Source of the DNA: Scatomonas sp963930955
GTDB lineage: Bacteria > Bacillota > Clostridia > Lachnospirales > Lachnospiraceae
DNA: 64,000 nt
Direction of reading: 5' to 3'
Assembly: GCA_963930955.1 (NCBI GenBank)
Contig: OZ006967.1
Span: 2,666,001 to 2,730,000, forward strand
The notes beneath the pieces are model-generated. The model made no database searches, was not told the origin of the DNA, and was given only the letters and a program-made list of their open reading frames with translations. The first letter of the stretch is position 1. The number at the start of each line of letters is the position of its first letter. Positions 24,701 to 32,954 of this stretch are shown here, piece by piece. Both the position numbers and the translations under genes were made by a program.

Positions 24701-25968
24701 CCGGAAAGAGAGGTTCCGTAGAGATGGAACTTCATGCCTTCCACCAGGCCGTCCTCAGAAGTCTTGGTCACTTTCAAATCTCCACGCTTGAGGATATTGG
24801 AAAAATCCACCGCAGCGGTTTCCCCGCCTTTGACCTCCACTGTCTGCGCTTTCTGCGGTTCATACCGGTTCTCCGTCAGCTCCGTTACCGTATAGGTTCC
24901 CGGCTGAAGGTTCTCCACCTTGATCGTTCCATCCTCTCCGGTGGTAACGGTCTGGTCAATCCCGTTTCCCGTGATCTGGAATTTCAATCCGGCCACCACA
25001 CCGTCCTCGGAAGTTTTCACAATCTGGATATGCCCATAAGGGATTTTCACATTCAGATATGCTTTCACGGCTGCGGTATTCTCCACGCCCGTGACAATAT
25101 CCTGTAAAGACGGATCTCCATAGGCGATCAGCTTGGCGCTGCTGCTCACGGTGGGGATCTTCTTGGTTGCGGATAACTGCACGTTCCCGGCAATCGCTTT
25201 ACTGGATGTGATGGTCAGTGTATTTCCGGACGTGCTGACTTTCACATCACTGTTGGATGATGTGAAATTGAATTTTGACAGAACGCCGTTGCTGTCTGTC
25301 AGTTTCAGCACATACTGTTTGCCGTCCCATTTCAGTTCCTGGGGGGCGCTGTCTGTACTTCCGGACGCAAAGCTGGGGATGGTTCCGTGGCTGACCATAC
25401 CGGAAATGATCTGCTGATAGGCCCCCGCTATCCCGCTGTTCGCCCCGCCTACGCAAAGGCTGTTATAAAATTTGGCGTCCGTCTGAGCATACGGGGCGCT
25501 GGCATTCCTGCACCCGGTCACGATCTCCCAGATGACCATCTGTGTCGCAAGGACTTTCTCATCTTCCGTGCCAGACAGACTGCCCATGCTGCCCTGCGCG
25601 CCATACAGCAGGGCAAGATTTACAGCGTCCTGTTTCGCCTTTCCTAAGTTGTTCCACACCACAGAAGCGTCCTTCTCCAGTGTGTTCCCGGTATGCAGGG
25701 AGATTCCCGGCTCGATACAGTAGGCATTATCCCCGTCTGCATAGATCCGGGTTCTGGCCTCTCCCGCATGGCTGAACGTAATTCCGTTATGAGACGCCGT
25801 CTGCTGATAACGGATGGTATTCCCGTTCCCGTCATAGCAGTAAGCGAATGTGATCGTTGCCCGCTGGGACGCAGCCGATACCGTGGCAGCCGGAAGGACG
25901 GACAGTGTCGTGACCGCCGCCAGTGCCAATGCGACTCCTTTCCTGAATAACTGTTTGATTTTCTTCAC
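21754..25968 (-). CDS. Cell-wall-anchored adhesin: thioester domain plus Cna-B/SpaA repeats
   Basis: A 1404-residue surface protein. A signal peptide (about residues 1-33, ending TVSAA) is followed by a thioester domain (about 36-210) with the diagnostic Cys in NAYCIEPG (about 84) and Gln in ATQMVIWE (about 143), which in known proteins form a covalent bond to host targets. Next come about ten Cna-B/SpaA-type beta-sandwich repeats of ~80-120 residues (each starting with xVxKT or similar and containing YxxxExxxPxGY-like ends) and a TPKTG sorting signal, a hydrophobic helix and a KMRKRKG tail. Start is GTG at 25968, since GGAGG is 8 bases upstream and the ATG at 25983 precedes that site. Likely recipient or host-cell attachment during element spread. 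Confidence 0.9.
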   Translation of the reverse strand: MKKIKQLFRKGVALALAAVTTLSVLPAATVSAASQRATITFAYCYDGNGNTIRYQQTASHNGITFSHAGEARTRIYADGDNAYCIEPGISLHTGNTLEKDASVVWNNLGKAKQDAVNLALLYGAQGSMGSLSGTEDEKVLATQMVIWEIVTGCRNASAPYAQTDAKFYNSLCVGGANSGIAGAYQQIISGMVSHGTIPSFASGSTDSAPQELKWDGKQYVLKLTDSNGVLSKFNFTSSNSDVKVSTSGNTLTITSSKAIAGNVQLSATKKIPTVSSSAKLIAYGDPSLQDIVTGVENTAAVKAYLNVKIPYGHIQIVKTSEDGVVAGLKFQITGNGIDQTVTTGEDGTIKVENLQPGTYTVTELTENRYEPQKAQTVEVKGGETAAVDFSNILKRGDLKVTKTSEDGLVEGMKFHLYGTSLSGIPVDEYAVTDSAGVAMFSDILISGDTPYTLEEVETADRYVVPADQSVTVNWNEVTNATVHNVLKKFRVTVAKTDRETGTPQGDATLAGAVYGIYDGDTLIDTYTTDGNGSFTTKYYVCGDNWTIREISPSEGYLLDETSYHVGAEATLYTVELNDTSNDVTEQVIKGRISIIKHTDDGSTQIETPEEGAEFQVYLKSAGNYDSAKDSERDTLVCDENGYAETKDLPYGIYTVHQTKGWEGREMIGDFDVYISSDGEVYRYLINNRLFESYIKVVKKDAETGNTIPLAGAGFQIYDESGNLVTMQYTYPEVTKLDTFYTGSDGYLITPEVLPYGNYTLVEVQAPYGYVLDSTPVPFTVSEEQSGEDSGVTVITVEKEDMPQKGKILVSKTGEEFSSVQVSGDGVVDKDGNLAEGENIYTPVYAVTGQAGAVYEVIAAEDIVTPDGTVRANAGDVVDTITTDEEGKAETKELYLGKYQIVEKTAPDGLVLNTETHEVELTYAGQEVSVTEADTAFYNERQKVTVDLTKTLEQDEIFGIGNAGEIQNVAFGLYAAEDLTAADGSVIPADGLIEIVFCSAEGTAAFHTDLPFGKYYVKEVATDQHYLLSEETYPVDFTYQGQDTAVVHISANEGNAIENELIRGKISGRKVDTDGEALEGATIGLFSAGAEEFTEETALMVTTSDEDGAFAFEDVPFGRWIVREIASPEGYVLNEALHYVSVTEDEEVIEVELINKLIEGSVRLTKVDAEYPANKLTGAVFELYEDTDKDQKLTEKDELVGEIPEISEGIYQTDGLLYGGYFVKEKTAPEGFKLDENAYYFEISEDGKIVDVENEAGIGFINQPITGKLELTKTDVADGKPLPNAGFRIKDEDGNIVATGVTDENGIAIFTLRYGKYTYQEYNAPEGYEIDESEYAFEIKEDGQIVKATMTNEKIPEELITTPKTGDDSRPGLWIGLSALSGAGVAVFGILTAVKMRKRKGEDKA

Positions 25969-26195
25969 TTCATTCTCCTCCATTTCTGAGCCTTTCGGCC
26001 CACATAAAAAAATCTCTGCTTGCTGGCAGGGCTGGGTACTGATCCGGCGGAATGTGGATAGCCACCGGCTCCTTATTCTTTTTTCGGCTGGTAAACTGCT
26101 GGTAATCCGGAAGGGGTAGGGTGTGGGGAGGGGAAACCAGAAAATCGGGAAAACTGGAAAGCCACATAGGAACCCACTTTCCCCCTGGTGTCCTC
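25969..26195. other. Intergenic gap between parB and the adhesin gene
   Basis: About 225 bases between the parB stop and the adhesin start. I see the adhesin ribosome site near 25977 but no convincing promoter, hairpin or small gene. An ORF crossing it is most likely a shadow of parB. Confidence 0.4.
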
Positions 26196-27131
26196 TTATC
26201 TCTCCCGTCCTCTCTCCCGTCTGCGGTACAGTTCCAGTGCCTTAATGATCGTGTCCTCCATCTGCTTTGGCGTAGTTCCCGGAGAGAAATATTTGTCAAT
26301 CCTCTTTTTCGGGATTTTAAACTGCTCCACCTGGTTCGGCTTTTCCTCGGTCATGATCGACAGGATCACATCCTCGTTCAGCTTTCCCGCCTCTGCAAAC
26401 TTCCGTATTTTAATCGCCTGTGCGTGACTTGGAGTACAATCCTCCAGTTCCATTGTGTCAAAAAGCGCCTGCTGTTGCTCTTTCGGCAGGTAAGACAACT
26501 CTACTGCCGGACGCATAGCAATCTTTCCCTCATCTACCATATCCAGAATAGGTGGAATGAGTTCTGTAAGACGAATATAACGGCGAACCTGATCTTTGCT
26601 TTCTCCTACTTGTTCTCCTAAAATTTCAGCAGATTCTTTTCCTTTTAACTTCCACGCCAGTGGCTCGGAAGTTAAGTCTGTACGCTTTCCTTGTCTTTTC
26701 ATTGCGTCCAGTTTCATCTTATAAGCGAAGGCTTTTTCTGACGGTAAGACTTTCTCCCTTTGCAGGTTCGAGTCCACCATAATGATCGTAGCCTCGTCAT
26801 CTGTCAGATTTCGCACGATACAGGGCATGACCACTTTCCCGGCAAGCTCACTAGCGAATTTTCTCCGGTGTCCTGCCACCATTTCATAGCCGCCTTCCGG
26901 TTTCGAGCGCACCAGAGCAGGATTGACCACGCCTTTTTCCCGGATACTTGCCGCCAGCTCCAACATACTTTCATCCTGCTTTACCTTATACGGGTGGTCA
27001 GGAAAGTCGCTGATCTCTGTCAAAGGAATATCTGCTATATACTCCCGCTTTTCCTCGTCACGTTCCTCCTGCGTACTGAACAGATCATCTGCTGCGGGAA
27101 GAGGCAGTTTTATTTCTCTGCCTTTCGCCAT
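26196..27131 (-). CDS. parB: ParB/RepB/Spo0J-family partition protein
   Basis: A 311-residue protein. The N-terminal ParB domain (about residues 30-125) shows IPLTEISDFPDHPYKVKQDE, GVVNPALVRSKPEGGYEMVA with GHRRKFASE, and NLQREKVLPSEKAFAYKMKL. A helix-turn-helix middle follows (ESAEILGEQVGESKDQVRRY) with a C-terminal dimer region. Start at 27131: GGAGG is 9 bases upstream. It overlaps the parA end by 47 bases. With ParA it would stabilise the element or act in its regulation. Confidence 0.9.
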   Translation of the reverse strand: MAKGREIKLPLPAADDLFSTQEERDEEKREYIADIPLTEISDFPDHPYKVKQDESMLELAASIREKGVVNPALVRSKPEGGYEMVAGHRRKFASELAGKVVMPCIVRNLTDDEATIIMVDSNLQREKVLPSEKAFAYKMKLDAMKRQGKRTDLTSEPLAWKLKGKESAEILGEQVGESKDQVRRYIRLTELIPPILDMVDEGKIAMRPAVELSYLPKEQQQALFDTMELEDCTPSHAQAIKIRKFAEAGKLNEDVILSIMTEEKPNQVEQFKIPKKRIDKYFSPGTTPKQMEDTIIKALELYRRRERGRER

Positions 27132-27912
27132 CCCGTACCACCTCCCTTGTAAATGACGCATAGGCTTTTGCTACTGTACTGTTTTTGTCATAGCTGTAAA
27201 TGCTTTGTCCTGCGGCACTTGTTTCCGCTGCTTTCACGCCAACCGGAATGACAGTCTGGTAAACCTTAACCATTCTCCCGTAATTCTGCCGGATACTCTC
27301 TGCGGTCACACGGGCCAGATTGGTCCGCATATCCGCAAGTGTCAAAAGTACACCGTCTACCTTCAGCGCCGGATTGATCTGTCTTTGTACCTTGCCGATT
27401 GTTTTCATTAGCTGTGTCATTCCCTTTGCAGGAAGATACTGAGCCTGCACCGGAACAATTACACTGTCGGACGCTGCCAGTGCATTGATCGTCAGCATAC
27501 CCAAACTCGGCATACAGTCGATTAACACATAGTCGTAGCCGCTTTTTACTTCATTCAGGTAATTTTTCAGCGTCAGTTCCCGGCTCATGGCATTGACAAG
27601 CATAACTTCCAGTCCTGCCAGTTCGATATTGGACGGGATCAGATCAACGCCTTCCTCATGGTGTAAAATCCCGACGTGGCTATCCATTTCCCGGTCAGCC
27701 ACAATTCCCTCTAACTGTGTGGCAAGCGTCACAGAAAGATTATCCTGCTCCGGCCACCCTAACGAAGTGGTCAGATCGCCCTGCGGATCAGCGTCCACCA
27801 GAAGAACCTTTTTTCCTTCTCTGGCAAGTCCGATCCCTAAATTGACGGTGGTAGTGGTTTTCCCTGTTCCGCCTTTCTGGTTGGCAATCGCAATTACTTT
27901 GCAATTCGCCAT
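27085..27912 (-). CDS. parA: ParA/Soj-family ATPase
   Basis: A 275-residue P-loop ATPase with the deviant Walker A motif KGGTGKTT at residues 13-20, VLLVDADPQGDLTTSLGWPE near 36-55 and the switch region YVLIDCMPSLGMLTINA near 131-147. Full length for the family. GGAGGG precedes the ATG. It is the promoter-proximal gene of the parAB unit, with a hairpin 30 bases upstream of the start. Confidence 0.93.
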   Translation of the reverse strand: MANCKVIAIANQKGGTGKTTTTVNLGIGLAREGKKVLLVDADPQGDLTTSLGWPEQDNLSVTLATQLEGIVADREMDSHVGILHHEEGVDLIPSNIELAGLEVMLVNAMSRELTLKNYLNEVKSGYDYVLIDCMPSLGMLTINALAASDSVIVPVQAQYLPAKGMTQLMKTIGKVQRQINPALKVDGVLLTLADMRTNLARVTAESIRQNYGRMVKVYQTVIPVGVKAAETSAAGQSIYSYDKNSTVAKAYASFTREVVRDGERQRNKTASSRSR

Positions 27913-27941
27913 AACGGTTCCCTCCTTTCCTAAAATTTAAT

Positions 27942-27969
27942 AGCCATCTTCCCATGTGGGGAAATGGCT
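27942..27969 (-). promoter_or_regulatory. Hairpin in the parA leader
   Basis: AGCCAT-TTCCC pairs with GGGAA-G-ATGGCT around a short loop, just upstream of the parA ribosome site and right after the terminator of the nuclease gene. It has no T run, so it is more likely an operator or RNA leader element than a terminator. Function inferred. Confidence 0.35.
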
Positions 27970-27988
27970 ATGTATAAAAATGGGCATG

Positions 27989-28028
27989 AAAAAAGCCGGA
28001 AAATTTTCGTAATTGAAAACCTTCCGGC
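27989..28028 (-). terminator. Terminator of the DUF1016 nuclease gene, third member of the hairpin family
   Basis: Stem GCCGGAA / TTCCGGC (28022-28028 and 27995-28001) with GGTTTTC in the left part of the loop and six T afterwards on the minus strand, then CATGCC. The layout matches the hairpins at 10606-10651 and 11359-11403. Confidence 0.75.
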
Positions 28029-28045
28029 GTAAGTCTAAAGTTTTT

Positions 28046-29131
28046 TTATTTTTTATTATTTTCTTGTAAATAGAACATCATTTTCTGTGTCTCAATTTCA
28101 GCCCGCAATTCTTCCTCTGTTGGAAGATAAAGTTTGTATTTAGAAGCAAATAGCTGCTCATTCCCGTGCATAATTGAATACCGGGCGATATCTTCATCCG
28201 TATCTGAGCATAATACGATTCCAATCGTAGGATTATCTCCTTCTCCTCTTTTTAACTCATCATACATTCGGATATACATATCCATCTGCCCTACATCCTG
28301 ATGTGTAATCTTTTCTGTTTTCAAATCAATCAGCACAAAACATTTGAGAATATAATTATAAAACACAAGGTCAATATAGTAATCCTGCTTCTCCGTATGG
28401 ATATGTTGCTGTCTGGCCACAAAAGCGTACCCTTTTCCCAACTCCATCAAAAATTTCTGTAAGTTAGAAAGAATACTTTTTTCAAGATCACTTTCTGTAT
28501 AATCTGTATCTGAAGAAAAGCCTAAAAATTCTGCGATAATCGGGTTTTTTATAAACTCCAACCTGTCCTGTTGAAATCCAGCTGTCTGTTCCTTCATTTC
28601 TTTTTCGACAAGATCTTTTTTCTGTGTCTTCAACACACGGTAATAATATTGAGAAGACACGTTTCTCTGTAATGTCCTCACACTCCACATCTGACTAACA
28701 GCCTCTTTTTCATACCATGCACGGGCTTGTTTGTCATTAACCTGTAATAGAATTGCATAATGTGACCACGACAACAGTGTGGGCGATTTTCCAGACAGTG
28801 TCTGGAAAATCTCAGGATACTCTCTATAAAACGAATAAAAATTATATAAATTTGTTTTTGTAAATCCTTTTCCATACTCAGCGGTAAGTGTCTTTGACAA
28901 TTTGGCGATAATATTTGCCCCATACTCTGCCCGGTCTGCCCCCAAAAAATCTTCTTCGGCAATCCGATGCCCTATCAGCCAGTTTCTTTGCACTAATATA
29001 GTATTTACCGCTCTATATGCAGTATCTCTTGAACTTTCAATAATTTTCCGCATATCTTTTTCAATATCGTCTGTTTTAGAAAAATATTTCATAAGCATAT
29101 TCTGCTCAAAATCTGTTGATATATCCGACAT
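28046..29131 (-). CDS. DUF1016 / YhcG-type PD-(D/E)XK nuclease
   Basis: A 361-residue protein. The N-terminal part (about residues 20-170) is the YhcG/DUF1016 DNA-binding-like region (RNWLIGHRIAEEDFLGADRA, GFTKTNLYNFYSFYREYPEI). The C-terminal part carries the nuclease fold with YYIDLVFYNYILKCFVLIDL followed by KTEKI, giving the D...DxK catalytic pattern near residues 250-272. Start at 29131 has GGAGG 8 bases upstream. An in-frame start at 29209 has none. Such genes often occur near restriction systems and mobile elements, and a defence or recombination role is likely but not shown. Confidence 0.85.
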   Translation of the reverse strand: MSDISTDFEQNMLMKYFSKTDDIEKDMRKIIESSRDTAYRAVNTILVQRNWLIGHRIAEEDFLGADRAEYGANIIAKLSKTLTAEYGKGFTKTNLYNFYSFYREYPEIFQTLSGKSPTLLSWSHYAILLQVNDKQARAWYEKEAVSQMWSVRTLQRNVSSQYYYRVLKTQKKDLVEKEMKEQTAGFQQDRLEFIKNPIIAEFLGFSSDTDYTESDLEKSILSNLQKFLMELGKGYAFVARQQHIHTEKQDYYIDLVFYNYILKCFVLIDLKTEKITHQDVGQMDMYIRMYDELKRGEGDNPTIGIVLCSDTDEDIARYSIMHGNEQLFASKYKLYLPTEEELRAEIETQKMMFYLQENNKK

Positions 29132-29229
29132 ATTCACTTCCTCCTTTCCACGGTTTTTGCTTATTGGAACCCTCTGTTTGCCCATACGTGGGCTACAATT
29201 CCCGCGCATATATGTTTTAATGTGTGTTC

Positions 29230-29488
29230 TGTCATATTGTTTTCTCTTTTCTCAGACGTCCTAAAGATAGCATCGGTGTCTGTCAGCAGATTTATGGAAA
29301 CCTTATTTTTATTGTTAATTGTATCCCCTAAGTCTTTACGCAGTTTTGCCGCATTATCCAGCGCAGTTAGCAAAATCCGAATAAGATTCCCACAGGGACA
29401 GCGGAAGCCCGCCTTTCGCCTTTTTGACTTCGCGTCGGTTCCCTTCACGGTAAGAGTCAAATTGAGATATATCAAAATTCACAGACAT
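29230..29488 (-). pseudogene. Remnant of an AlbA_2/RecG-like (Schlafen-type) ATP-binding protein, N-terminus
   Basis: From an ATG at 29488 the frame reads MSVNFDISQFDSYREGNRRE followed by VKKAKGGLPLSLWESYSDFA and stops at 29354. This is the typical first ~45 residues of AlbA_2-domain proteins. Beyond it, in a shifted frame, DTINNKNKVSINLLTDTDAI resembles the downstream part of the same family. So most of the gene is deleted and the rest frameshifted. A good ribosome site (GAGAGG) still precedes the start. Confidence 0.6.
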
Positions 29489-29516
29489 CACCTCTCTCCA
29501 TACACAATTAACAAAT

Positions 29517-29680
29517 CAAATTTCTGTCAGTTTTTCCGTTAAATCACGGGTAATGCCAATCCTGTTTTCAAACATCAGCTCCCATATATCCAGTCATTTC
29601 TTTACTTCCAGAAAAGCCACTGGCATCCCGTTGATTCATACAGCAATCTCCGGCCTAAATGAACCTTCTTCTGCTCTATA
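29517..29680 (-). pseudogene. Possible HsdR-like fragment with in-frame stops
   Basis: One frame reads RPEIAV, stop, INGMPVAFLEVKK, stop, then DIWELMFENRIGITRDLTEK. The first part resembles the N-terminal nuclease region of type I restriction subunit R (where RPDxxxxxNGxPxxxxExK is common). Two stop codons show it is decayed. Weak call because the match is short. Confidence 0.3.
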
Positions 29681-29770
29681 ATCGTAGCACAGAAAGGGGG
29701 TGTCTGTCGATTCTAAATATCCCGGATCCATTAAAAACCTTCCGGCCGTGAACTTGAAATTTTTATTAGT

Positions 29771-30087
29771 TTGATAATGCTTAAAAAATCCCGGGAGTTT
29801 ATCGAGGGCGATGTGTTCCGCACCGTAGTTTCACTTACCCCGATTGCGGTGGAAAAGGTTGGGCCGCAGGACAGGACCCAAGTGAGGACCCAAGTCACCA
29901 CCCAAGTTGCAATTTTAGCATTTTGTAAAGAACCTCGGTCCAAGGCTGAAATCATGGAGCATTGCGGATATAAAAACACAAAGAATTTTACCCGGCTCCA
30001 CCTTCGTCCTTTGATTGAAAGCGGGCAACTTCAAATGACAATCCAGGATAAGCCCCGGAGCCGTAACCAGAAGTATGTGAACGTACA
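29771..30087 (+). pseudogene. Remnant of an AlbA_2/RecG-like protein, C-terminus
   Basis: The plus frame reads SREFIEGDVFRTVVSLTP, a TQV-rich linker (TQVRTQVTTQV), AILAFCKEPRSKAEIMEHCG, and LRPLIESGQLQMTIQDKPRS with NQKY. This is the winged-helix end of the AlbA_2/RecG-like family. The N-terminal domain is absent. The frame continues open into the next gene but the family normally ends near RNQKY, so the fusion is considered accidental. Confidence 0.6.
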
Positions 30088-30115
30088 AAACAGCAAAAAA
30101 CACGAAAGTCAAGTC

Positions 30116-30200
30116 ATAAAAAATGTGTTTTTATCTCTCTCATTATTTCAGAAAAATGTGTTTTATCTATGTTATAAAACCCAGAAAAACGTGTTATGCT
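30116..30200 (+). repeat. Three direct repeats with 33-bp period before the ATPase gene
   Basis: Copies of a GAAAAATGTGTTTTATCT-like sequence have their GTG at 30125, 30158 and 30191, exactly 33 bases apart (about three DNA turns). They end ~33 bases upstream of the GTG start of the DUF4143 ATPase. The regular phasing suggests operator sites, but no regulator is known. Confidence 0.6.
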
Positions 30201-30232
30201 ATTTTCAATTAGAGAAGAAGGTGGTGATATGC

Positions 30233-31525
30233 GTGAAACGAAACGCATTTTCGCAGCTTGTAAAATGGAAAAACAACCCGGAGCGAAAACCGCTCATTAT
30301 TCGCGGCGCTCGTCAGGTGGGAAAGACCTGGCTCATGAAAGAGTTCGGCCAGAGCTGCTATGAAAGCTATGTTTATTTTAACTTCGACGAGGAAGATGCG
30401 CTGAAATCCATTTTCGAGGCAAACAAAAACCCCCGGCGGATCATTGAACTGCTTTCCTTGATCGCTGGAAAAAAAATTCTGCCTGGGGAGACTCTTGTCA
30501 TTTTCGACGAAGTACAGGAATGCCCGGAGGCGCTCAATACCCTCAAATACTTCAAAGAAAAAGCGAACGAGTACCATGTTGTTGCAGCCGGAAGCCTGCT
30601 TGGCACCCTGCTGGCGCAGCCAAAGTCCTATCCCGTAGGCATGGTGAATCTGCTCGATCTGTATCCGCTTTATTTCGATGAGTTTCTGGAGGCAGCCGAC
30701 CCGGCCCTCTTTGCTTTCTACAAGAGCATTCAGAAAGATCAGACGATTGAAGAAATCTTCCACAACCGCCTGTTGGAAACCTACAACAATTATCTGATCA
30801 TCGGCGGGATGCCGGAATGTGTGGCCTCATGGGTCAACCATAAGGACCCGGCAGCGGTTTCCCAAATCCAGCGGGAACTTGTAGAAATTTACGAGAACGA
30901 CTTTTCCAAGCATAACGGGAAGGTGAACAGCAGACGCATCCTGATGGTGTTTCGCAGCATCGTCTCCCAGCTTGCCAAATCCAATGAAAAGTTTATGTAC
31001 GGCGCTGTCCGGCAGGGCGGCCGGGCCCGGGACTTTGAAGAAGCCATCGAATGGCTTGTCTCAGCCGGTATGCTCAACCGCATCTACAATGTCTCCAAGA
31101 TGGCGCATCCCCTTTCCGCCTTTGATAAGCTCGACCAATTCAAGCTGTTTCTCTTTGATACCGGGCTGCTCAAGCACATGGCAGCCATTGACAACAGCGC
31201 CATTCTGCTGAAAGCCGACTATCAATTCAAGGGGCCGCTCACTGAAAACTATGTGCTGCAGCAGCTTCGCGGTCAATTTGAAGTGGAGCCTCGCTATTAC
31301 TCGGACAAAACCGGCGAAATCGACTTCGTGCTGCAAAACGGCACAGAGATCATCCCTATCGAAGCAAAGGGCGGCGAAGATAAGTCCGCGCCTTCCTTTA
31401 AGCGATATATCGCTGACCGTCACCCCGAACACGCCATACGCTTTTCCAGGCGCGGGTATCGCAAGGACGGCGCGATCACCAATATCCCGCTGTATCTTGC
31501 CGGTAAAACAAAAGAGCTGCTCTAA
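30233..31525 (+). CDS. AAA ATPase with DUF4143 domain
   Basis: A 430-residue protein. The N-terminal AAA_14 domain shows Walker A GARQVGKT at residues 25-32, Walker B VIFDEVQEC near 97 and the sensor region VVAAGSLLGTLLAQP. The C-terminal DUF4143 domain (about 190-410) ends with a nuclease-like strand pattern TGEIDFVLQNGTEIIPIEAK. Start is GTG at 30233 with AAGGTGG 8 bases upstream; longer in-frame readings merge it with an unrelated gene remnant. It is intact and convergent with a broken member of the same broad family. The cellular role of this family is not established. Confidence 0.85.
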   Translation: MKRNAFSQLVKWKNNPERKPLIIRGARQVGKTWLMKEFGQSCYESYVYFNFDEEDALKSIFEANKNPRRIIELLSLIAGKKILPGETLVIFDEVQECPEALNTLKYFKEKANEYHVVAAGSLLGTLLAQPKSYPVGMVNLLDLYPLYFDEFLEAADPALFAFYKSIQKDQTIEEIFHNRLLETYNNYLIIGGMPECVASWVNHKDPAAVSQIQRELVEIYENDFSKHNGKVNSRRILMVFRSIVSQLAKSNEKFMYGAVRQGGRARDFEEAIEWLVSAGMLNRIYNVSKMAHPLSAFDKLDQFKLFLFDTGLLKHMAAIDNSAILLKADYQFKGPLTENYVLQQLRGQFEVEPRYYSDKTGEIDFVLQNGTEIIPIEAKGGEDKSAPSFKRYIADRHPEHAIRFSRRGYRKDGAITNIPLYLAGKTKELL

Positions 31526-31581
31526 CAAAAAAGGGAGGTGCCGGGTGCCATGTTCCTTGCGGGCCGGCAATTCAGTTATTT

Positions 31582-32860
31582 CTACAGTTTTCCATTTTGC
31601 CCCTCTGCTTCTGCCTTACCCAGGATATACAGGAAAGCGATGGCAGGGACGCGCAGAATGGGTACCATTGTTTCGTGTTTGGAGGTGCCAAAATCATCAA
31701 GCCGTTTTGTGATCAAAAAGGCATCCGTTACTTTTGATTTTTCGTCCCGGCATAGCTCGACAATAGCGTCTGTTGCCGCAATGCGGGAATTGCTGCGGTA
31801 TTTTACTTCACAGAGAATCTTCCGGCGGGGCAGCTCTACCACCACATCGACCTCTTTCTGATTGTCCTTCGCCTTTCTGAAATAGCCGAGACTTGCAGGA
31901 CTTCCCTGATAGAAGGAAACCATATGCTTGTAGACGGTTGTTTCCACCATTGCGCCCAGTTCCTTTTCATCCGAAAGCACATCGTCGATCATCAGCACCG
32001 CGTTACGGATGGCCGCGTCCGCAATCATAATTTTCGGTTTTCCTTTCAGCGCGCCTTTGCTGCCGTTGTTGCATTGAAAATCTCCGTTGAATTCATGCAC
32101 AGATAGAGAAACAGTTTTTCCATCAACAGCGGGCTTCGGATATTAAAGAGGGACAGCACATCCCTCTTGATTCCCTTATCCACCACATCTTCCCGCAGCA
32201 TTCTTTGCGCGTAGGCGTCATCCTCCGATAACACCAGTTCCGGAAAACCGCCGATCATAAGATAACGGTTAAAATGATTTTGCAGCGGTGTGAATTTACC
32301 CATTAAATCGCCAAGCTGCGCCAAACTCATAGTTTTAAGCCCGGATAAGCGTAAATTATCCGGCAGGCGCGGTAAATCCAGATCAAGCAGTCTGCAATAT
32401 TCATAAAAGGACATAGTAGGGATTTTAAGAACACTCCACCGGCCTGTACACTGTCTGCAGACCTCTTTTCCAAAACAGGGCTGGCAGATCCCGTGGCAAT
32501 CAGCCGGATATCCTTCCGGCTGTCGTAAATCACTTTCATCCAGAGTTCCCAGTTTTCGGTGTACTGCACTTCATCAAAAAAGATGTACCTTGTGCCGGTG
32601 ACAGGGTACATTGCTTCATAAATGGATAGCACATTTTCCGCATTCTCGAGTTTCAGAATCGGATTATCAAAGGTAGCGTACAGGATATTTCCGGAATTTA
32701 CGCCTTCGTCAATCAGATGGTCGATGATCTGATACAGAATCGTTGTCTTTCCTACGCGCCTCATGCCGGATAAAACGGCAAACCTTCGAATGCTTTTATG
32801 TGTCAGCGCAGTTTTAGGCATGCGGCCTCCTCTGGATATTTTATCTTGCAATTCCTCCAT
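31582..32860 (-). pseudogene. Second AAA/DUF4143 ATPase, broken by a frameshift and a deletion
   Basis: The N-terminal frame (32860 down to ~32450) has KSIRRFAVLSGMRRVGKTTI and YIFFDEVQYTENWELW, then goes out of frame near 32447-32452, where one missing base would restore the family sequence (SADSGTGRWSVLK). The middle frame (to ~32050) has TMSFYEYCRLLDLDLP and FNRYLMIGGFPELVLS. Near 32045-32055 about 25-30 residues are missing before LKGKPKIMIADAAIRNAVLM in a third frame. The end carries YFRKAKDNQKEVDVVVELPR and a CEVKYR motif. Not a working gene as written. Confidence 0.85.
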
Positions 32861-32954
32861 TTTTAGTGATATGATAAATAATAGCAGAAGATTTTCTGCA
32901 AATTCAGTACAATTCCCGCAGCGGAAGCCGGGATGAACACAGGGAGGTGAAAGA

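Noticed and set aside
25970..26299. A 109-codon minus-strand ORF between parB and the adhesin
   Set aside because: Half of it overlaps parB in another frame, the translation has no conserved features and there is no ribosome site.
29771..31525. A single 584-residue fusion of an AlbA_2-type C-terminus with a DUF4143 ATPase
   Set aside because: The ATPase has its own ribosome site and GTG start at 30233, and the upstream part ends like its family at RNQKY followed by an AT-rich repeat region. The shared frame is coincidence.
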